In this document: positions 60,201-64,000 of the stretch, piece after piece
Layout: each line of letters starts with the position of its first letter
Position numbering within the stretch: position 1 is the stretch's first letter
Assembly (NCBI RefSeq): GCF_900113225.1
Contig: NZ_FOZE01000002.1
Coordinates: 1,922,001 to 1,986,000 of the forward strand
Direction: 5' to 3'
From: Mitsuaria sp. PDC51
GTDB taxonomy: Bacteria; Pseudomonadota; Gammaproteobacteria; Burkholderiales; Burkholderiaceae_C
DNA length: 64,000 bases
Program-made: the position numbers and the translations under genes
Notes under the pieces: generated by a model
Database searches by the model: none
What the model saw: only the letters and a program-made list of their open reading frames with translations
Told to the model about the DNA's origin: nothing

Positions 60201-61433
60201 CTGCAGCGCATTGAGCAGGCCGCCCGGTTTCATGTCGGCGATCAGCTGGCGCTGGGCCTCGGCGAGCGGCAGGCGGGCCAGGATCTGCGCCCCCAGCGCC
60301 AGGTCCAGCTGCTGCGCCTGGAAGTCGCCGCCGGTGATGGTGCCGGTCCGGGCGTCGCGCTTGACCTCGAGCGCCCAGTCCGAGCGCGGCCAGTCCAGCC
60401 CGTCCCCCGCCTGGAAGCCCAGCTGCTTCGCTTCCAGCGAGAGCGATTGCGGCGTCTGCTTCAGCACCAGCCGGCCGCCGATCCGCGCCAGCGCCAGCTC
60501 GGGCAGGCCGGGCGCGACGCGCAGCTTCACCGCGCGCAGGCCCATGTCCAGCGTCAGGCTGCGCGGCTCGCCGCGGTCCACGTCCAGCCAGGCGCGCAGC
60601 GCGCCGTCGCCCTCGTTGAGTTCGAAGGGCAGGTCCACGTAGCGGCGCAGCTCGCTGACATCGGTGCGCGGCAGGTGGGCGAAGAGCTGGCCGCTCCAGC
60701 GCTGCACCGCGCCGGGCCGGTCCAGCAGCGACTGGGTGAACTCGCCGCGCAGCGTGAAGCGCTCGCCCCAGCCGGCCGGCGGCGTGGCGTCCAGCCGCAG
60801 CCGGTGGCGGCGCAGGCCGTTGCGCAGCACCAGGTTGAGGTCGAAGAGCTCCAGCGGTGGCGCGGCGCGCAGGTCGTCGACCCAGCGGATGCGGCCATGG
60901 AGGATGACGAACTCGTGCTGCTCGAAGAACCAGTCGGTGGCCGCTTCGGAGGCCTGTGTGTCCGAGGGGCCGTCGACGCTGAGGCCGGCCACGAAGACCC
61001 GGCCCTGTGCGTCGCGGCGCAGCAGCAGCTCGGGGCTGTCCAGCAGCAGTTGGGAGAAGCGCAATTCGAAGGCCAGCAGCGAGCGCGGCGACAGCGCGGC
61101 GCTGACGCGAGGCAGGTGCAGCGCTTCGCGGCCGGAGGCCTCGACGATGCGCACGTCGCGCAGGTCCAGCGTGGGGATCCAGCCCGACGATCGCGCGCTG
61201 ATGGCGCCGATCTTCACGGGTACCCCCAATGCCTGGGTGGCTTGCTTTTCGAGCTGGGGCCGCCAGTCGTCGATGTGCGGCAGAATCGCCCAGTGCAATG
61301 CCAGCCAGGCCGCGATCAGCAGGGAGAACAGGCCCAGCGAAGCCAGACCGAGCCAGAGGGCGCAGCGTGCCCACCAGCGTCGCTTCGCGACCGCGGAACC
61401 GGAGTCAGAACTGGTGACGGCGGACGAAGACAT
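57240..61433 (-). CDS. yhdP: YhdP-type AsmA-like phospholipid transport protein
   Basis: A 1397-residue protein with one N-terminal transmembrane helix (about 18-43) and a giant periplasmic domain of repeated beta-rich AsmA/TamB-like segments, the TIGR02099/YhdP family. In E. coli it carries phospholipid from inner to outer membrane with TamB and YdbH. Motifs such as the ending FKGLQAAVLMEGSADL-type segment and DLHVLVLPEINAG fit the family C-terminus. Start chosen at ATG 61433; a longer frame (to 61529) would overlap glnE's upstream region. Divergent from glnE with 47 bases between starts. Coupled downstream to the nitrilase gene. Confidence 0.88.
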   Translation of the reverse strand: MSSSAVTSSDSGSAVAKRRWWARCALWLGLASLGLFSLLIAAWLALHWAILPHIDDWRPQLEKQATQALGVPVKIGAISARSSGWIPTLDLRDVRIVEASGREALHLPRVSAALSPRSLLAFELRFSQLLLDSPELLLRRDAQGRVFVAGLSVDGPSDTQASEAATDWFFEQHEFVILHGRIRWVDDLRAAPPLELFDLNLVLRNGLRRHRLRLDATPPAGWGERFTLRGEFTQSLLDRPGAVQRWSGQLFAHLPRTDVSELRRYVDLPFELNEGDGALRAWLDVDRGEPRSLTLDMGLRAVKLRVAPGLPELALARIGGRLVLKQTPQSLSLEAKQLGFQAGDGLDWPRSDWALEVKRDARTGTITGGDFQAQQLDLALGAQILARLPLAEAQRQLIADMKPGGLLNALQLHWDGPLDAPRGYRAKGRLQGLQLAAATPEPPSDPASSPPTGRPGVRGADLQFEATDQGGSATLAVADGEVTLPGVFEEATVPLKQAQASVQWRAQRPVAVGGAKRAPAPAPLSLPVTRPLAAASAVDTAASAPAEPATRWTVQFSDVHFSNDDLRAEVDGSWQSGDGKRPHDHGRLDLTGRIDEIRAPRVLRYLPASMGHDARRYVRDAIRDGTVHRIQVRLQGDLIDFPFDAPRSKGQFRVSGQVRGLTLAYVPSHPAEGELPAFQSPWPAMEQLDAELVFDRAAMSIRNAKARLMGVDLVNVQGSIADLYHHAPVLEIDGQARGALADALRYVKASPVAALTSHVLDATTATGPMALKLNLRLPLMHVDDTTVKGLVTLTGNDVRIRPDTPLLGQARAQVSFDQKGLQIRGGQARVLGGDASFDGGSLPDGTMRFAAQGTVTAEALRNAPELGLQQAASVMTGQAAVRFELGVLKNGQTEIAVTSPLQGIAVNLPAPMHKAAEEAWPMRIATKALAPAGAALRDELRVEAGPVQALYQRDVTHEAKVLRGAIAVREKLPELPAQGVIARASFDQFNADAWQTALPGLTGDKDAGSFEAEAAPEGGYSPSQLTIKAQTLQVSGRTLNGVTAGVSHDAGAGWRVSMDAQQLSGLIEVRAAKPNLPGRVYARLSRLSVPRSDVDGVEQLLDKQPRSVPTLDIVVEDFELRGKRLGRLEIDAQQQSDARDWKLNRLVLKSADATLSASGKWAPEPGLPTRRTELDWKLDVADGGKLMERLGQGQVLRGGKGVLTGQVAWNGSPLSPDYASMSGQLNVSMEAGQFLKAEPGVGRLLGVLSLQSIPRRLMLDFRDVFSEGFAFDNVTGDIRIAKGVARSDNLRMKGLQAAVLMEGSADLAAETQDLHVLVLPEINAGGAALAYAAVNPAIGLGAFLAQWLLRKPLAAANSEEFRVTGTWSDPRIEQLPRRAQPQGSYNNATTAQGESVQ

Positions 61434-61480
61434 GTAAGAGGGGACGGCGGTCGCCGAATCTAGCACAGCCATTTCCGGCC

Positions 61481-64000
61481 ATGAGCCAGCGAGAGCTTTC
61501 TTTACCGATGGATTCAGTTGCCCCGGCAACCGCCGATCCGGCAGGCGTTTCGACGCCGGCCGCGAGCGCGGACCACAGCCGATTCGTTCAGCGCATCCGC
61601 CGCCGTTACGCGGCCGAATTGCCCCTGCTGCCGCCCGGCCTGCCGGATGACGCGGTCATGCGCGCCGTCGTCGACCGCCTGTGCGAAGGCGGTCGTGCGC
61701 TGCCCGCCGCGCTGCGCGTGATGCGCCAGCTGGTGATGGAACGGCTGGCGGTGCTCGACGTCGAGCAGGGCGCGCCGATGACCGACGTCACGCAGGCGAT
61801 GACCCATCTGGCCGAGGTGGCGCTGGACATCGGCGTCGCGCACTGCCGCGCGGAACTCGACGCGCTGTACGGCCCGCCGCGCGACGCGGTCGGCCAGGAC
61901 ATCGACTTCTGGGTCGTGGGCATGGGCAAGCTCGGCGGGCGGGAGCTGAATGTCTCGTCCGACATCGACCTGATCTACGTCTACGAGGACGACGGCCAGA
62001 CCGAGGGCCCGGACGGCGGCGCGGGCCGCCAGCGGATCTCGGCGCACGAATATTTCGCGCAGCTCTCGCGCCGGCTGTCGACGCTGATCGGCGACGTGAC
62101 CGAGGACGGCCAGGTCTTCCGCGTCGACCTGGCGCTGCGCCCCAACGGCAACTCCGGTCCGCCCGCGGTGAGCATGGCGATGCTGGAGGAGTACTTCCTC
62201 GTCCAGGGCCGCGAGTGGGAGCGCTTCGCCTGGCTGAAGAGCCGCGTCGTCGCGCCGCGCGCCAGCGTCAAGAGCGGTCGCGCGATGCAGTTGCGCAGCC
62301 TGGTCACGCCCTTCGTCTATCGGCGCTACCTGGACTACGGCGTCTTCGAGGGCCTGCGGCAACTGCACCGCAAGATCCGCGACGAGGCCCAGCGCCGCGC
62401 CGCCGGCCGGCCCGAGCGCGCCAACGACGTGAAGCTCTCGCGTGGCGGCATCCGCGAGATCGAGTTCATCGTCCAGCTGCTGCAGGTGGTGCGCGGCGGA
62501 CAGTTCCCGGAGATCCGCACCCGCTCGACGCTGAAGGCGCTGACGCGCCTGGCGGCGCGCGGCCTGATGAAGCCCGAGACCGCCACCGCGCTGGCCAAGG
62601 GCTACGACTTCCTGCGTCGCGTCGAGCACCGCATCCAGTACCTGGACGACCAGCAGACCCACTGCCTGCCGGCCTCGGACGAGGACATCGGCTGGATCGC
62701 GCGCAGCCTCTGCCTGAGCTGCAACAGCCACGCCTGCCCGCTGCTGGACCGGCTGATGGAGGTGCGCGAGCTGGTGGCGACCGAGTTCGACGCCTTGTTG
62801 CACGACGGCGTCGCGCCGGGCAAGGGCAACTGCAAGAACGGCATGTGCGGCGGCCCGCCGCTGCCGATCGACAGCGAGGAGTTCCTCGACAAGCTGCAGC
62901 CCGAGCTGGCCGCCAACGTGCGGCGCTGGGCCCAGCAGGCGCGGGTGCAGAACCTGCGCGAGGACTCCCGGCTGCGGCTGGCCAAGCTGGTCGGGCGCGC
63001 GGCGCTGGCGGTGCGCCAGGGCGAATGCACGCTGGACGCGGCGCAGCGCTTCGTCGACTGGATCGAGCCGCTGCTGCGCCGCGAGAGCTACCTGGCGCTG
63101 CTGGTCGAGCGGCCGGCGGTGCAGGGCCGGCTGCTGCGGCTGCTGGGCCTGGCGCGCTGGCCGATGCGCTACCTGATGCAGCATCCCGGCGTCATCGACG
63201 AACTGGCCGATGCACGGCTGCTGCACGAGCGCTTCGATGGCGCGGCCTTCATCCAGGACCTGCAGGCGCGCCATGACGCCTGGGCCGAGCATGGCGAGGC
63301 CAGCGAGGACGCGCTGCTGGACAGCGTGCGCCGCGCGCATCACGCCGAGGTCTTCCGCACGCTGGTGCGCGACGTGGAAGGGCAGATCAGCGTCGAGCAG
63401 GTGGCGGACGAGCTGTCGCTGCTCGCCGACGCGACGGTGCAATGCGTGCTGGACTGGGCCTGGGACCGGCTCAAGCAGAAGCACCGGCCCTCGCCGCGGC
63501 TGGCGGTGATCGCCTACGGCAAGCTCGGCGGCAAGGAACTGGGCTACGGCAGCGACCTGGACCTGGTCTTCCTCTTCGACGACGAGGACGACAACGCCGC
63601 CGAGATCTACGGCGCCTTCATCCGCAAGCTGATCACCTGGCTGACGATCCGCACCGCCGCGGGCGAGCTCTTCGACATCGACACCGCGCTGCGCCCCAAC
63701 GGCAACTCGGGGCTGCTGGTGACCTCGATCACCTCGTTCGAGAACTACCAGGGCGGCCGCGGCAGCAACACCGCGTGGACCTGGGAGCACCAGGCGATCA
63801 CGCGGGCGCGCTTCTGCGCCGGCGACGCATCGCTGGCCGAGCGCTTCGAGGCCACCCGCCGCGCGGTGCTGACCGCGCCGCGCGATCCGGCGGCGCTGCG
63901 CGACGAGGTCGTCGCGATGCGCGAGAAGCTGCGCGCCGCGCGCTCGGTGCGGACCGGCTTCTTCGACGTGAAGCACAGCCCGGGTGGCATGGTGGACGCC
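61481..64000 (+). CDS. glnE: Glutamine synthetase adenylyltransferase/deadenylase, 3' end outside window
   Basis: At least 840 residues, still open at the window edge. It adenylylates glutamine synthetase and removes AMP in response to PII. Two nucleotidyltransferase domains are visible: the first with VVGMGKLGGRELNVSSDIDL and the ALRPNGNSG loop near residues 145-230, the second with VIAYGKLGGKELGYGSDLDL and a second ALRPNGNSG from about 675 on. Between them, two cysteine groups (CLSCNSHAC and CKNGMC) are notable. The start is ATG 61481 or 61508; no ribosome site is clear. Divergent from yhdP. Confidence 0.95.
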   Translation, partial: MSQRELSLPMDSVAPATADPAGVSTPAASADHSRFVQRIRRRYAAELPLLPPGLPDDAVMRAVVDRLCEGGRALPAALRVMRQLVMERLAVLDVEQGAPMTDVTQAMTHLAEVALDIGVAHCRAELDALYGPPRDAVGQDIDFWVVGMGKLGGRELNVSSDIDLIYVYEDDGQTEGPDGGAGRQRISAHEYFAQLSRRLSTLIGDVTEDGQVFRVDLALRPNGNSGPPAVSMAMLEEYFLVQGREWERFAWLKSRVVAPRASVKSGRAMQLRSLVTPFVYRRYLDYGVFEGLRQLHRKIRDEAQRRAAGRPERANDVKLSRGGIREIEFIVQLLQVVRGGQFPEIRTRSTLKALTRLAARGLMKPETATALAKGYDFLRRVEHRIQYLDDQQTHCLPASDEDIGWIARSLCLSCNSHACPLLDRLMEVRELVATEFDALLHDGVAPGKGNCKNGMCGGPPLPIDSEEFLDKLQPELAANVRRWAQQARVQNLREDSRLRLAKLVGRAALAVRQGECTLDAAQRFVDWIEPLLRRESYLALLVERPAVQGRLLRLLGLARWPMRYLMQHPGVIDELADARLLHERFDGAAFIQDLQARHDAWAEHGEASEDALLDSVRRAHHAEVFRTLVRDVEGQISVEQVADELSLLADATVQCVLDWAWDRLKQKHRPSPRLAVIAYGKLGGKELGYGSDLDLVFLFDDEDDNAAEIYGAFIRKLITWLTIRTAAGELFDIDTALRPNGNSGLLVTSITSFENYQGGRGSNTAWTWEHQAITRARFCAGDASLAERFEATRRAVLTAPRDPAALRDEVVAMREKLRAARSVRTGFFDVKHSPGGMVDA

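Noticed and set aside
57681-61463. Long open frame on the plus strand opposite yhdP
   Set aside because: Antisense of yhdP; low-complexity translation typical of a shadow frame.

Overview
The window is 64 kb of chromosome from a high-GC Gram-negative bacterium, most likely a betaproteobacterium of the order Burkholderiales close to Roseateles/Mitsuaria/Rubrivivax. This rests on the very high GC and G/C-ending codons, a periplasmic and outer-membrane gene set (YhdP, MetQ, Tat-exported PhoD), a LivM-LivG fusion, the head-to-head glnE / yhdP-nitrilase arrangement, and many LysR regulators and diguanylate cyclases. The genus is an inference. I see no rRNA, tRNA, insertion sequence, prophage or CRISPR array. 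About 47 protein genes fill nearly all the sequence, and no gene-free stretch exceeds about 240 bases. The AEC transporter at the left edge and glnE at the right edge are cut by the window.

Layout. 1-5.7 kb: AEC transporter (partial), a membrane sensor kinase, a GST plus flavin-type PPOX operon, and a divergent LysR gene. 5.7-9.2 kb: topB (topoisomerase III, lysine-rich tail) divergent from a SET-domain lysine methyltransferase with a Lys/Ala/Glu repeat tail. 9.4-15.3 kb: birA, a SPOR-like protein, a secreted S8 protease with a GlyGly-CTERM-like anchor, gap, and a periplasmic protein with two TonB-C-like repeats. 15.5-19 kb: tkt and murU, separated by a 125-bp imperfect palindrome, then a YcxB-like membrane protein. 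19-30.8 kb: a CPA2 antiporter coupled to YbdK, a large beta-propeller diguanylate cyclase, an aldo/keto reductase, PhoD, a UbiH-type hydroxylase and an MFS exporter. 31-35.8 kb: a complete branched-chain amino acid ABC transporter (livJ, livH, livMG fusion, livF) with a terminator after livJ. 36-41.4 kb: a stand-alone PD-(D/E)XK nuclease-like protein, a divergent SDR/LysR pair, a diguanylate cyclase, and a small two-gene toxin-antitoxin-like pair whose PIN protein seems to lack an internal segment. 41.4-43.8 kb: an ECF42-type sigma factor with its usual VOC and YciI partners. 44-48.5 kb: a LytS/LytTR two-component system, a membrane diguanylate cyclase and a fused SpmA-SpmB protein. 48.6-55.5 kb: an MHYT hybrid kinase coupled to an HD-GYP regulator, and the metNIQ methionine importer. 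55.6-64 kb: a lipoprotein, a nitrilase, yhdP and glnE.

Two themes stand out. Cyclic-di-GMP signalling is dense: three GGDEF proteins, one HD-GYP protein and an MHYT sensor lie within 31 kb. Many operons are packed with 4-base stop/start overlaps (antiporter-ybdK, metN-metI, MHYT kinase-HD-GYP, yhdP-nitrilase). The parts most worth a second look are the topB/SET divergon with its lysine-rich tails and alternating purine-pyrimidine tract, the 125-bp palindrome between tkt and murU, the orphan nuclease at 36 kb, and the two-gene PIN module at 40.8 kb.
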